Of a stretch of 64,000 bases of DNA, positions 37,412 to 47,800 are shown one piece after another. Numbering within the stretch: the first letter of the stretch is position 1; each line of letters begins with the position of its first letter. This stretch comes from UBA8752 sp002336475 (GTDB lineage: Bacteria > Bacteroidota > Bacteroidia > Flavobacteriales_D > Sanyastnellaceae). Made by a program: the position numbers and the translations under genes. The notes beneath the pieces were generated by a model, which saw only the letters and a program-made list of their open reading frames with translations, searched no databases and was not told the DNA's origin. The DNA lies in assembly GCA_943846755.1 (NCBI GenBank), contig OX044365.1:930001-994000 (forward strand), read 5' to 3'.

Positions 37412-37763
37412 TGCGCCCATCAGATGTGCGCTAACACGTTAACGCACGATTATACCCTCCTTACTTGCCCGCGCCACGAGATTATATGGACTCAGGCTTA
37501 AATTCAAGTTCAACCAAATCTGCTAGCATGGCGCCGTGACTCAATGCCATTTTGCTTCTAATGTGGTTCTAATCTCTAAGGGCGAATAGCACCGGAATTG
37601 AATCCAAATGCCAAATTCCGCCCGAGAAATTAGAAGCACTTCTGCAAAGTGATGCTTGGCGCGGACGAGCCTTGACGGAAATCCATTTTCAGCCTCCCCC
37701 CGATCACCAAACTGTAACCGCAGAGAACCCGCGTATTTAGTGAAACCAAGCCCAACAATCTCC
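37412..37763. other. AT-rich intergenic region
   Basis: A 352-base gap. It has an imperfect palindrome (37426-37447, GTGCG...CGCAC arms) just after the phoD stop, without a T-run. From here to about 41665 the base composition is distinctly more AT-rich than on both sides. I see no gene. Confidence 0.5.
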
Positions 37764-39266
37764 ATGAAGTATTTAAAATGCCTGCTGCTCCTGAATGCTT
37801 GTTTATCCTGCTCTCTTTTACTCAGTCAAATTCCAGATTCAGGCCCGTGCTGTGAAAACGCCACTTGTCTTTATTGCTGGGATGTTGAATTGTGCTCGAA
37901 TACCCCTGGTTTTGATCCAGAAAACGCGATTTCGGGTGGGTTTGAAAATTGCGGTGGGCCAGGACCCACTGAATGCTCATCATGGACAGAAAATGCCTAC
38001 GCTGGTGCAGATGCTGGCTGCATTTTAGGATGTCCTGACCCTGAGGCTTGCAACTATGACGCCAATGCTTTTCCGCCTGACACATGGATGGTTGACGCAC
38101 TCAATATGTGCATATACCCCTTCGAATGCGAAACATGCACTGAGGAGATTGACGGGACAGGAACGGTGGTTGACAATGACGGGGACAATGATGGTATCTG
38201 TGATGATATCGACGATTGCGTAGGGGTGGAAGACGCCTGTGGAGTGTGTGGCGGAACAGGGGTGGATTTAGACGCTGATGGCATCTGCGATGACATTGAC
38301 AACTGCACCGATATCACCTCGATGAGTTTTGCCGATGAGGGAAACATTGGCTGCCTGTATTTCGGTTGTATCGAGCCGACCGCGGACAACTACGATTCGA
38401 GCGACAATATCGTGGGGTGCGAACCAGGCGCTGATTGCTGCATCTGGTATGGTTGTACCGATGCTACAGGGACGGATGGTTCACCCCCTGCTTGCAATTA
38501 TGACCCTGTAGCGACGGATGATGATGGAAGCTGTGAATACCTGTCTTGCGCGGGGTGTACCGACGGTGCAGCATGCAATTTTGATTCAACGGCTTTGATT
38601 AATGTGGGCTGTGATTACAGCTGTCTTGGTTGCACGAATCCATGCTCTGGGAACTATGATGCTTCTGCAACGATTGACAACGGTTCGTGCCAGCCTGTCT
38701 TAGGCTGCATGGATGAGACGGCCTGTAACTACGATGCATGTGCAGACTTGAATAATGGTTGTGACTACCTGGATGCATGCGGGGTTTGCGGCGGGCCTGG
38801 AGCGATTTACGATTGCGGCTGTACCGACATTCCCGAAAGCGACTGCGACTGTGATGGCAACCAAGCTGATGCCATTGGCGTTTGTGGCGGCGACTGCGAG
38901 GCAGACGCGGATGGGAATGGCATTTGTGACCCTCTAGAAACAGCAGGATGTACCTACGACCTCGCCTGCAATTACGACTCCCTCTCCACGCTAGATGACG
39001 GATCTTGCTTCTTTGCAGCCTGCGGTTACGACTGTGCGGGAAACTGCATCGTCGATACGGATGGAGACGGGACCTGCGATGCTTTTGAGGTTCCAGGCTG
39101 CACATCTTTGGATGCTATAAACTTTCATCCTGCCTCAACCGAGGACGATGGAACATGTGTTTTTGGATTTGTAATGACTTGCTTTGGCGACATCGACGGC
39201 GATGATGCCGTTGGCGTGGGAGACATTCTGGAAATCCTCGCGAACTTTGGCACCATTTGCAATTGA
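37764..39266 (+). CDS. Secreted Cys/Asp-rich repeat protein with EF-hand tail
   Basis: A 500-residue protein. The ATG at 37764 gives a signal peptide (MKYLKCLLLLNACLSCSLLL). The body has about eight copies of the Cys-bounded module GC(T/M)D..ACNYD..A...DDGSC, interspersed with thrombospondin-type-3-like calcium repeats (DNDGDNDGICDDIDDC; DLDADGICDDIDNC) and DACGVCGG motifs. It ends in GDIDGDDAVGVGDILEIL...C, a single EF-hand, half-dockerin-like tail. It is likely an extracellular calcium-binding structural or adhesive protein. The last 225 bp are almost identical to the end of the next gene. Confidence 0.85.
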   Translation: MKYLKCLLLLNACLSCSLLLSQIPDSGPCCENATCLYCWDVELCSNTPGFDPENAISGGFENCGGPGPTECSSWTENAYAGADAGCILGCPDPEACNYDANAFPPDTWMVDALNMCIYPFECETCTEEIDGTGTVVDNDGDNDGICDDIDDCVGVEDACGVCGGTGVDLDADGICDDIDNCTDITSMSFADEGNIGCLYFGCIEPTADNYDSSDNIVGCEPGADCCIWYGCTDATGTDGSPPACNYDPVATDDDGSCEYLSCAGCTDGAACNFDSTALINVGCDYSCLGCTNPCSGNYDASATIDNGSCQPVLGCMDETACNYDACADLNNGCDYLDACGVCGGPGAIYDCGCTDIPESDCDCDGNQADAIGVCGGDCEADADGNGICDPLETAGCTYDLACNYDSLSTLDDGSCFFAACGYDCAGNCIVDTDGDGTCDAFEVPGCTSLDAINFHPASTEDDGTCVFGFVMTCFGDIDGDDAVGVGDILEILANFGTICN

Positions 39267-39269
39267 AAT
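39045..39269 (+). repeat. 225-bp shared 3' module, copy 1
   Basis: Matches 41442-41666 at 221 of 225 positions by eye. Upstream of it the two genes diverge. Confidence 0.93.
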
Positions 39270-39311
39270 TCGCGTCAACAATCTAACAATACTGCTTACA
39301 ATAATCATTCT

Positions 39312-41663
39312 ATGAAATCTATTCAGATACTTGCCGTCCTCGTTTTTATATGTTCTACCGGAAAATCACAAACTCAACTCTGGCTAGAAGACTTTAATTT
39401 GATTGGTGAAGGTGATATGTGTGGTACAGGGATAGTTTATGCTCCTGACAGCAATTTTACTATCCAATGCGGCGCTGGTAGCGACTTCATCGGTGCTTTT
39501 ATAGTCGCAGATTCAATTCCATTTATTTTCGATGACTCTGAAGGCGTAGAACTTGAAACTCCTATCATCTCTATATCTAATTCTGTGGCCTCAATTTCTC
39601 TTGAAATCTCTGGCACCAGCTCCCTAGATCCGACTGACAGCTTTTCCCTATATACCAACATTGATGGTACAGGGTATAATTTAAAAGCCGTTCGCTCCGA
39701 TGAGTCGGATCTAAATGATATATATATTAACGGACTAACAGGCTCAACACTTCAAGTAAAAGTGGTCGTATTCAACGACCATTCTGAGCAATATTATATT
39801 GACAACTTCAGTATTGAAGGGTGTGATGATATTGATTCCGATGGCATCTGCGACCTCAGCGATGACTGTATTGACTTCCCAGTCGGCAATTGTGGCTGCA
39901 TCAATAGTTCCGCTTGTAACTATAATCCCATTGCATTATTTGATGACGGCACTTGCACCCTACCCTATACCATTTGCGCCCCGCCAACAGAGGACTCAGC
40001 CTACGTTTACTTGCCCAATCCCGCAACTGCTGGATGCGATTGCATGACCGTACCACTGGAGCAACTTTACCTGGAACACTTTGATGACGAAATTAATATT
40101 AACAATGAAAGTCAATACCTATCAATCTGCTCTAACGTTCCTGACCCATATGTTCCCATCGACAGCAACTGGACCATGAATTGCGGCTCCGGAATAGGCG
40201 TTTTCGCTTTTCCTTCATCTCAGAGTGGAACGGATTTGTCATTAAATGTTTACCAGGCATCAGACGCTATGTTGACCACGGCTTCAGTTAACGTTTCGAA
40301 TTACGCCTTTGCATATGTCAGCGCCACCGTTGAGCCAAATTTTGGCGGGCCCAATCTCGAGCCATCGGATGGCTGGGACATCAGTATTATAAAGGATGGC
40401 ATTCATTCTGGCAGCATTGCTAGCTTGTTCGATGACGTTATCACCGAAACCGAGATTTTAGGCTTTGTTGAGCTTAAAACCACAAACGCTCTCCAGGTCC
40501 TTGTCGAAGGTGATGCACCCGATGCAGGAGAAGATCTCTACTTAGACGATATTCAAGTGCTTGCCTTTGGGAGATTGGGTTGTACTGACAATTTCGCTAT
40601 CAACTATGACTCTGTTGCTGTGATGGACGATAGCAGTTGTGTTTATTGCTCGTACCCTATGGACCAGCTTAACCTTCCTGTTACGGAGGACTTCTCTAAC
40701 AACATTGATGACATTGGTTTTTCGTGCGCAGAGTGGACCGTTAACCAAGAGGAAATTCGATCCGGGCATACGGGAATGGTAGATGCTTATTGGATGACCA
40801 ATCTCATCATAGTGCCAGATACAGGTACAGTTTCCTTTCACGCCACTTTCGACCTTGAAATTACAGTAACCCAAGGAAACCCTCGGGCAGAAATAAGCCT
40901 GCAGAAGTCTGAAAATGGCGGCCCATGGAGCACTGTATACTATAGCGAAAGCACGGATGGCGCTGATCTTTTCCCGGGATACTCATCCTTCACTTTTCCA
41001 GGCACGGTCCAATTCAGATGGAGCGCTGCCACTAGAAAGCGAAGTGCAAACTTGGACAACATTTCGATAACATTTGAACCCTACAGTGAGATGGCTGGCT
41101 GCACGGATTTTTCGGCCTGCAATTACAGCGTTCTAGCCACAGAGGATGACGGCAGTTGTTACTTCCAGAACGAATGTGGTGAGTGCAATGGCCCCGGGGC
41201 CATCTATGAATGTGGATGTACTCAAATACCCGACGGTGATTGTGACTGTGCGGGTAACTCTCTCGATGCTCTCGGTGTTTGCGGGGGAAGCTGCAATTAC
41301 GACTTTGATGCCGACGGGGTTTGTGACGATTTAGAAATCTTAGGGTGCACATATATTCTAGCATGTAATTTCCTTCCTTCCGCCACCAATGATGACGGCT
41401 CATGTATATACCCTAATGTGGGTTTCAATTGCATTGGAGAATGCATCGTCGACACGGATGGAGACGGGACCTGCGATGCTTTTGAGGTTCTAGGCTGCAC
41501 ATCTTTGGATGCTATAAACTTTCATCCTGCCTCAACCGAGGACGATGGAACATGTGTTTTTGGATTTGTAATGACTTGCTTTGGCGACATTGACGGCGAT
41601 GATGCCGTTGGCGTTGGAGACATTCTGGAAATCCTCGCGAACTTTGGCACCATTTGCAATTGA
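39312..41663 (+). CDS. Secreted repeat protein with jelly-roll-like domains, Cys modules and EF-hand tail
   Basis: A 783-residue protein with a signal peptide (MKSIQILAVLVFICSTGKSQ). It has three beta-rich domains that look like MAM/LamG or 'choice-of-anchor' jelly rolls (LWLEDFNLIGEG.. about 20-170; about 250-410; PVTEDFSNNIDDIGF.. about 450-590), each followed by GCxD...DDGSC modules (five in total). The tail is the same EF-hand, half-dockerin-like segment as in the gene at 37764. It begins 45 bases after that gene and is AT-rich like it. It is probably a surface adhesin or matrix protein. Confidence 0.83.
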   Translation: MKSIQILAVLVFICSTGKSQTQLWLEDFNLIGEGDMCGTGIVYAPDSNFTIQCGAGSDFIGAFIVADSIPFIFDDSEGVELETPIISISNSVASISLEISGTSSLDPTDSFSLYTNIDGTGYNLKAVRSDESDLNDIYINGLTGSTLQVKVVVFNDHSEQYYIDNFSIEGCDDIDSDGICDLSDDCIDFPVGNCGCINSSACNYNPIALFDDGTCTLPYTICAPPTEDSAYVYLPNPATAGCDCMTVPLEQLYLEHFDDEININNESQYLSICSNVPDPYVPIDSNWTMNCGSGIGVFAFPSSQSGTDLSLNVYQASDAMLTTASVNVSNYAFAYVSATVEPNFGGPNLEPSDGWDISIIKDGIHSGSIASLFDDVITETEILGFVELKTTNALQVLVEGDAPDAGEDLYLDDIQVLAFGRLGCTDNFAINYDSVAVMDDSSCVYCSYPMDQLNLPVTEDFSNNIDDIGFSCAEWTVNQEEIRSGHTGMVDAYWMTNLIIVPDTGTVSFHATFDLEITVTQGNPRAEISLQKSENGGPWSTVYYSESTDGADLFPGYSSFTFPGTVQFRWSAATRKRSANLDNISITFEPYSEMAGCTDFSACNYSVLATEDDGSCYFQNECGECNGPGAIYECGCTQIPDGDCDCAGNSLDALGVCGGSCNYDFDADGVCDDLEILGCTYILACNFLPSATNDDGSCIYPNVGFNCIGECIVDTDGDGTCDAFEVLGCTSLDAINFHPASTEDDGTCVFGFVMTCFGDIDGDDAVGVGDILEILANFGTICN

Positions 41664-41666
41664 AAT
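41442..41666 (+). repeat. 225-bp shared 3' module, copy 2
   Basis: Partner of 39045-39269. The four differences I find are at 41452, 41491, 41609 and 41624 or within a base of these; identity ends exactly after the stop codon plus three bases. Confidence 0.93.
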
Positions 41667-43044
41667 GCCCAAACTGAATTTGAGAAGGGCCCTTGTTCTT
41701 CTGGGAATCGCGCTCCCAATTCTAGCCCTCGCGCAGCCGGCGGAGTGGGTGCCGGTGCCGACCAATGCAGCGGGGACGCTGCTGGGGACGGTGACGGTGG
41801 GTGGAGAGCCGGCGCAGGCCGGGGATTGGGTGGCGGCCTTCGATGAGACCGGCGTCTGTGCCGGAGCGACCGAAGTGGTCCTGAACGATGGGGCGAGCTA
41901 CGTGAGCCTGCCCATTTATGGCGACGATGCCACCACGCCCGATGTCGACGAAGGCATGGGCGGCGGAGAGGGCTTTACGCTGCGCCTTTGGCGGTCGGCC
42001 AATGGCGAAATCTTGTTCTATCCCGACGCCATGGAGCCCGCTGCGCTCGGCGGGTGGAGCGCCACCAACGGGGCGCCCATGCCCGGGTTCGATGACCCCT
42101 ACGAAGTCTACAACTTTGCGTGGGACGGCCCTTCGGTCGAGCTGGACTGTCCGCCAGCTGCCGTTTGTCTGGACGGTTCCATCTACAACCTGTCGGCTAC
42201 CCCGGACAACGGCGCATGGGATGGACCTGGCGTCTTCGCCGGATTTGCTGGCTACTTCTTTGACCCCGCTGAGGCTGGACTGGGCAACCATACCCTCACC
42301 TACACCTCTGCAGATGGTGCGACAAGCAACTGTGGCGTTACCGTAGCCGAAACCCTCACCCCCACCCTCTCGCTGCCTTTGGGCTGGTGTCAGGGCGACG
42401 GACCACTCGTGCTCGACCCCTTTGCCGATCCGCCGGGAGGAAGTTGGACGGGCAGTGGCGTGCTCGTACTGGCCGACGCGGTCATTTTGGACCCCATTTT
42501 TCTCGCCCCCGGAACATACGCCATTGCCTACACCACCCCAGGGAGTTGCGGCGGAACCACCACCGCCAGTGTGAGCATTTACCCCTCTCCCGAGCCCCCC
42601 ACGTTGACGGGCCTCAACGGCCTCATGTATGCGGGGAACATCGCCCAAGGCGACTCCATCGAATGGTGGGTCGGTGATTCCGAATGGCCCAACGGCTCCT
42701 CGTATGCCATGGGCTACGCCGATTCGGTGTTCTACTTCCCCACCTGGAACGACTTCTACACGGTAGAGGCCATCAACAGCTATGGATGCAGCGCCTTTAG
42801 CCCTTCCTTTTTTGTGGACGGGACCCTGGGCACCGCTGACCCCGACAGCAGTCCCTTCCGCATGTGGATGGCAGAAGGACAACTCCTGGCCAACGTGGAT
42901 GTGTTGCACGCCACCTGGTTCGACATCGCAGGGCGCCGCTTGGCCCACAGCGGCCCGCCGTTCATGCGCCCCGCTGGCCCGGGTCCCTTCATCGTTTGGG
43001 CCCAAGACGACCAAGGCCGCACCCACCGGATGCGCCTGCCGTGA
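41665..43044 (+). CDS. Secreted protein with Ig-like domains and short T9SS-like tail
   Basis: A 459-residue protein. The ATG at 41665 begins one base after the previous stop and gives a signal peptide (MPKLNLRRALVLLGIALPIL...LAQ). The N-terminal 130 residues (GTVTVGGEPAQAGDWVAAFD) look like the beta-sandwich found at the start of many Bacteroidota exported proteins; two PKD/Ig-like regions follow (LDGSIYNLSATPDNGAWDG; GSWTGSGV). The last 60 residues (HATWFDIAGRRLAHSG...) match the PhoD protein tail. The function is unknown. GC content returns to the level of the rest of the window exactly at this gene. Confidence 0.8.
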   Translation: MPKLNLRRALVLLGIALPILALAQPAEWVPVPTNAAGTLLGTVTVGGEPAQAGDWVAAFDETGVCAGATEVVLNDGASYVSLPIYGDDATTPDVDEGMGGGEGFTLRLWRSANGEILFYPDAMEPAALGGWSATNGAPMPGFDDPYEVYNFAWDGPSVELDCPPAAVCLDGSIYNLSATPDNGAWDGPGVFAGFAGYFFDPAEAGLGNHTLTYTSADGATSNCGVTVAETLTPTLSLPLGWCQGDGPLVLDPFADPPGGSWTGSGVLVLADAVILDPIFLAPGTYAIAYTTPGSCGGTTTASVSIYPSPEPPTLTGLNGLMYAGNIAQGDSIEWWVGDSEWPNGSSYAMGYADSVFYFPTWNDFYTVEAINSYGCSAFSPSFFVDGTLGTADPDSSPFRMWMAEGQLLANVDVLHATWFDIAGRRLAHSGPPFMRPAGPGPFIVWAQDDQGRTHRMRLP

Positions 43045-43096
43045 TGGCAATGCCAAGCCCGTGGGATTTTGGCAAGGTCCTTGCTTACTTGGGGTC

Positions 43097-44728
43097 ATGA
43101 CCGGAACCAAATTGAGCGAGCTGGTCTCGTGCGTGCCTTTTTCGGAGAGCGAAACCATCCCTTTGGACAGCCTGACTGCGTGTCAAACCCAGGCCCTACA
43201 GTCCTTGGATCAGTTGATGACCGAAGGGGCCAAAATCGGCATTCTAAAGGGGTATGCGGGAACGGGCAAGACCTACCTGTCGGCCTTGATGATCCGCCAC
43301 CTCCAAGAGCAAGGGTGGAACGTGGAAGTGATGACCCCCACGGGGCGGGCCGCCAAGGTGCTGTCGCTGGCCATGAAGGAACTCGGCACGGACATCCAAC
43401 CCAAGACCATCCACTCGGCCATTTACTCGATTCACCCGCAGGACTTCTCCAAAGGGCAGGCTTCGTTGTTTGCCGATACCAGCGAAGGCGAATTCTTTGG
43501 CCCCACGTTCATCATCATCGATGAAAGCAGCATGGTGGGCGACCGCAAAACCGAGCGCAAAGAGGAGGGCCTGCACTTTGGAAGTGGCAGCCTCCTGCAC
43601 GACATCCTCGAGTACGCCAACCTGGACAACGAGCCCTACAACCGGATTTTGTTTATCGGCGACCCCGGTCAATTGCCGCCCGTGATGGGCGACTCCCGGT
43701 CGCCTGCGCTCAACGCCGAGGACATCGCTGCTGCGCTCCCCCCGCGCACTGCGGCAGGCCCTATCGCAGGAGCAGAGCTCCTGACCATCGTGCGCCAAAA
43801 AGAAGGCTCGCTGCGTGAATTTGTAACCGACATCCGGTCCGCCATGCGCAGTGGCGCTCCCCTGCCCCGCAATGCGCGTCAAGATGCCCGCCCCTTGCTG
43901 CCCGCAAACCTGGTGCCCACCTATCTGCACCTCACCCGAGAAGGGGGCACCCCCCACTCGACCATGGTGTTGGCCCACCGCAACCGGGACGTCATCCAGT
44001 ACAACCTTGACCTCCGCCAGGCGCTCAAGCCCAACGCGACCAATGCCGTGGAGGAGGGTGACATCTTGCTGGTCCGGCGCAATGTCCGCCTGCGCGACAA
44101 TGGCGAGCTCGACATCAGCTCCATGCAGGAAGACCTGAAAAACGGCACCTTTGTGCGCGTCTGCGGTTCTGTGACCACCCTGCCCTCACGGACCGTCGCG
44201 GTTCACGGCAAGGCTGAAGTCACCCTCCGGTTTGTGCGTTGCTCCCTGGAGTTCCTATCGGCCAGCAAACCTCAGCCCATCGAAGTGGTCTTGGTGACCA
44301 ACATGCTCGAGCGCGATTACTGGCAGGACTACCGGCGGAACTACCACCACCTCGAGGTGGGCATCCTGACCGACTTCAAGCACCGGATGATGGACAAGTA
44401 TGGCTGGGCCGCGCCCAAGCCCAAGGACAGCCATTATGCCGAATACAGCCGAGAGGCCAAAGGCGACAAGTGGCTCAATGCGCTCCGCGTGTGCTACGGC
44501 TATGCTGTTACGGTCCACAACGCCCAAGGCGGAGAGTGGGACAATGTGATCATCGACCCCGACAACCCCGCCCGAGATTGGGAAGGAGAGCGGTATCAAT
44601 CCCAATACAAGCGCTGGGTCTACACCGCCTCTACGCGCGCCAAAAAGCGGCTGTGGTTCATCAAGCGCTCGGTGCTGGGCAGCACCGTTCCCGCAGACCT
44701 GCCCCTCAAAGGGGACGGCGCCGAATAA
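43097..44728 (+). CDS. RecD-like ATP-dependent DNA helicase (SF1B)
   Basis: A 543-residue helicase. Walker A GYAGTGKT at 52-59, Walker B IIIDESSMV, motif III FIGDPGQLPPV, and the C-terminal UvrD-like motif YAVTVHNAQGGEWDNV are intact. It lacks the long N-terminal extension of RecD2, so it resembles the short Dda-like or AAA_30-type helicases common in Bacteroidota. It probably works in DNA repair or replication restart. The start at 43097 follows the family; the frame is open upstream within the previous gene. Confidence 0.9.
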   Translation: MTGTKLSELVSCVPFSESETIPLDSLTACQTQALQSLDQLMTEGAKIGILKGYAGTGKTYLSALMIRHLQEQGWNVEVMTPTGRAAKVLSLAMKELGTDIQPKTIHSAIYSIHPQDFSKGQASLFADTSEGEFFGPTFIIIDESSMVGDRKTERKEEGLHFGSGSLLHDILEYANLDNEPYNRILFIGDPGQLPPVMGDSRSPALNAEDIAAALPPRTAAGPIAGAELLTIVRQKEGSLREFVTDIRSAMRSGAPLPRNARQDARPLLPANLVPTYLHLTREGGTPHSTMVLAHRNRDVIQYNLDLRQALKPNATNAVEEGDILLVRRNVRLRDNGELDISSMQEDLKNGTFVRVCGSVTTLPSRTVAVHGKAEVTLRFVRCSLEFLSASKPQPIEVVLVTNMLERDYWQDYRRNYHHLEVGILTDFKHRMMDKYGWAAPKPKDSHYAEYSREAKGDKWLNALRVCYGYAVTVHNAQGGEWDNVIIDPDNPARDWEGERYQSQYKRWVYTASTRAKKRLWFIKRSVLGSTVPADLPLKGDGAE

Positions 44729-44756
44729 AGCCCTTTGGCCCTGTCCACGGCATAAA

Positions 44757-44786
44757 AAAAGGGGCAGCCAAATGGCCGCCCCTTTT
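44757..44786. terminator. Bidirectional terminator between convergent genes
   Basis: Stem AAAAGGGGC-A-GCC (44757-44769) with GGC-C-GCCCCTTTT (44774-44786), one mismatch. It lies between the helicase stop (44728) and the end of the giant HYR gene (44808). Confidence 0.88.
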
Positions 44787-44807
44787 CAATGCTTACCCTG
44801 CTAATTA

Positions 44808-47800
44808 TCAGTTGTTCACGAGCAATTTGCGCACCGTGAGGTAGTTGTTCGAGACCATCCTCACCTGGTACATGCCGTTGGCCAGTGACCCGACATTCAA
44901 GTCGATGGTGTAAGTCGATCCCGGCTGCACCGGTGCGTCGAACAGCTGATCAACGAGCTCTCCAGACATGTCGGTCAGGTCCGCCCTGACCCTCATGGGC
45001 TGGTTGACTGTGAAGCGCACTTCGGCAAAATCAGCTGTGGGGTTTGGAACCAGCGAGCTGATGGCGATGGGCGTCTTGTTGCCCACGAGATCGCCATTGC
45101 CAGACACCACTACAGGAGTATGTCCTGAATCAGCCGTCCCTTGGCTTTCGGGATCCACATCTGAACAGTCAGCTCCTTCACGCAAAATGGTGTAAGAGAA
45201 TGAGGTGATGTTGCCCAGGCAATCCCGGAACTCGTAGTTGCGCTCAACAGAGAAGGCCAAGCAGCAATCGAGGTCACCGAAGACATCTCCGCTGCTTTGG
45301 ACGTTGTAAGGCATGCCATCCACAACCAGTGTACCGTTGTACAACAACCAGCTGCTGAAGCCATAGTTGGTGTTCATGTTGTTGGCGCTTTCGCCCACCT
45401 GGCAGCCAAAGAACTCACTGACAGGCTGGTGCGTGAGGCTGAATGAACTGCCCTCGTATGCCCCCCAACCGGTAAAGGTTCCCTGCTGCAAGATGAAGTA
45501 CATCCACTCCTCATGGTTGTCTTCGAGGTCGCCACAATCCAGCTTGTAGCTGCTGGGCACGCCACGAGAGGTCCACGCTTCCCAACCGAGGCCTTCCCCG
45601 TAGGTAATTGACACATCGAAGCCAGCATCCGCGCGGCTGTTGTTGACCACCGTCATCGTCACAGTCCATGAGGTTGAGTCTTCATAGACGACCTCACCTG
45701 GACCGACATTTGAGAAGAACGCTGTCCCTTGCGGCGAATCTGGGAAACCGAAGAGGCGCAAACTGTGGGGATCAAAGCCAGAGCAAGACTCACCATTGGC
45801 GAAAGGCTCAGGGGTCTGTGCCGAACACGTCAAGTAAGTGTCCCCGGGAACTGTTCCAGAACGCACTTCTTCGAACGTGGTATCGACCACTCCGCAATCG
45901 TCCACGATGTCGATTTCGATGGGGTCTGGCAGGGCAATCCGCTCTCCCGGTTCAGCGCAGCACAATTCAATGACTTCACCATTGCCCACGCCTCCTGAGA
46001 AGGTGATTTGCGGCGGGGTGATGTCTTCGATTTCAATGAACTGCACACAGGTTGAGGTGTTTTGACATTCGTCATAGGCTGTCCAGGTCCTTGTAATGGA
46101 TTTCACAAGGTCGCATTCATCCAGTTCGGTCGAGTCGGAATAGACCACAACCACATTGCTACAACCGTCTACTGCAGAGGCAAAACCGGTCACTTCAGGT
46201 TCCAAAGAGGTGTTGCAAGGCAACAATGTATCTGCAGGACATGTGATGGCAGGCGCTATGGTATCCACAACAGTAATGACCTGCTCACACTCCTCCGATG
46301 TGCTGTTTCCTTTGCAGTCTGTTGCGGTCACGGTCCAGATCTGGTTGACCACATAGCAGCCAACATTGACACTGTCCAGCTCGGGAGTGAAGGTTTGAAT
46401 CGGGCCTGAGATGACGACGGCAACGCCGGTGTCACAGTCGTTTACACCATACGAAGGTGGCGATGCCAAGAGGTCTACATGGCAGTCGGCATCGTTGTAC
46501 ATGGTCAACGAGTCCTGACATGCGATGATCAAATCGGGTGCAGTGGTGTCGGTGACGGTGACGCTCCATGAGATGGTGCTGGTGTTTCCACAATCGTCAG
46601 AAGCCGTGCACGTCCAAGTGTCCACATAGCAAGTGGCACAGCCGGCAAGCGTGTATACGATTTCATTGGAACAGCTCTGCGTCACATCGGTATCGCAATT
46701 GTCATCTGCCACAGGGATGCCTGCATCATAGTTCTGCGCGCAATCCAAGGTCAAGCTCTCTGGCGTTGATGGGAACACCGGTGCAATGGTATCCATGACG
46801 GTCACCAAACGTGTGCAGGTCTCCGTGGTGGCGTTGCCGCTGCAATCCGTTGCTGTCACCGTCCACACCTGAGAGACGCTGTAACACCCTTCTGGGGTGT
46901 CGTCGTCTGCTTCGCTGTCATTTGGGGTCACGGTCTCCACCGGGCCGGTGATGAGCACGGTCACGTCGGGATCGCAATCCTCTACCGTCACTGTAGGCTC
47001 ATCTGTCGGCAACTCCACGTTGCAATCCGCATCCTTGTATACGGTCACACCCGCTGCGCAAGAGACCGTGATTTCGGGATCATGCTCGTCTACAATGGTG
47101 TATGACCATGAGATCTCGGTGCTGTTTCCGCAGTCATCGTTGGCCACACAAGTCCATGTGTCCACGTATCCGCTGGGGCAACCCGGCAAGGTGTACACGA
47201 TTTCATTGGTGCAGGACTGATTCACGTCGGTGTCGCAATTGTCTTCTGCCACAGGCAGTGCGACGTCATAGTTCTCGTCGCACCCTACCGTGATGCTTTC
47301 TGGCATCAGGTTGAATGCCGGTGCCACGGTGTCGTAAATCATGATGACCTGCACGCAGGTTACAGAGTCGCGGTTGCCGCATTGATCGACGCCCACGGCT
47401 TTCCATGTGCGTTCCACAGTGCTGCAGCCTTCGGGAGTGGCATCGTCGCCGGCCATCAGTGGCATGGGGTCTGAATCCATGTAGGTGATGGACTCAATGC
47501 TGGGGTTCGGATCGCAATTGTCCTCGAGAGTCGCAGTGGCTTCTCCACCCACTGCAGTGCCAATGTCTGCCAAGCAAGCATCTCCACTCCATACCTCCAG
47601 GGAATCTGGACATTCGATGGTCACTGTTGGAGGAGTCCAATCGAATACCCTGATGATCTGCTCAAAGTCCGTGTGATTTCCACAGTCGTCCACTGCAGTG
47701 TAGGTGCGCAAGTAGCTCTCCGGACAGACTCCACTGGCCATGTTTTGGGTAAACGTGAGCGTCACATCGCTGTCGCAGTTGTCGGTGGCTTCAACCAAGA

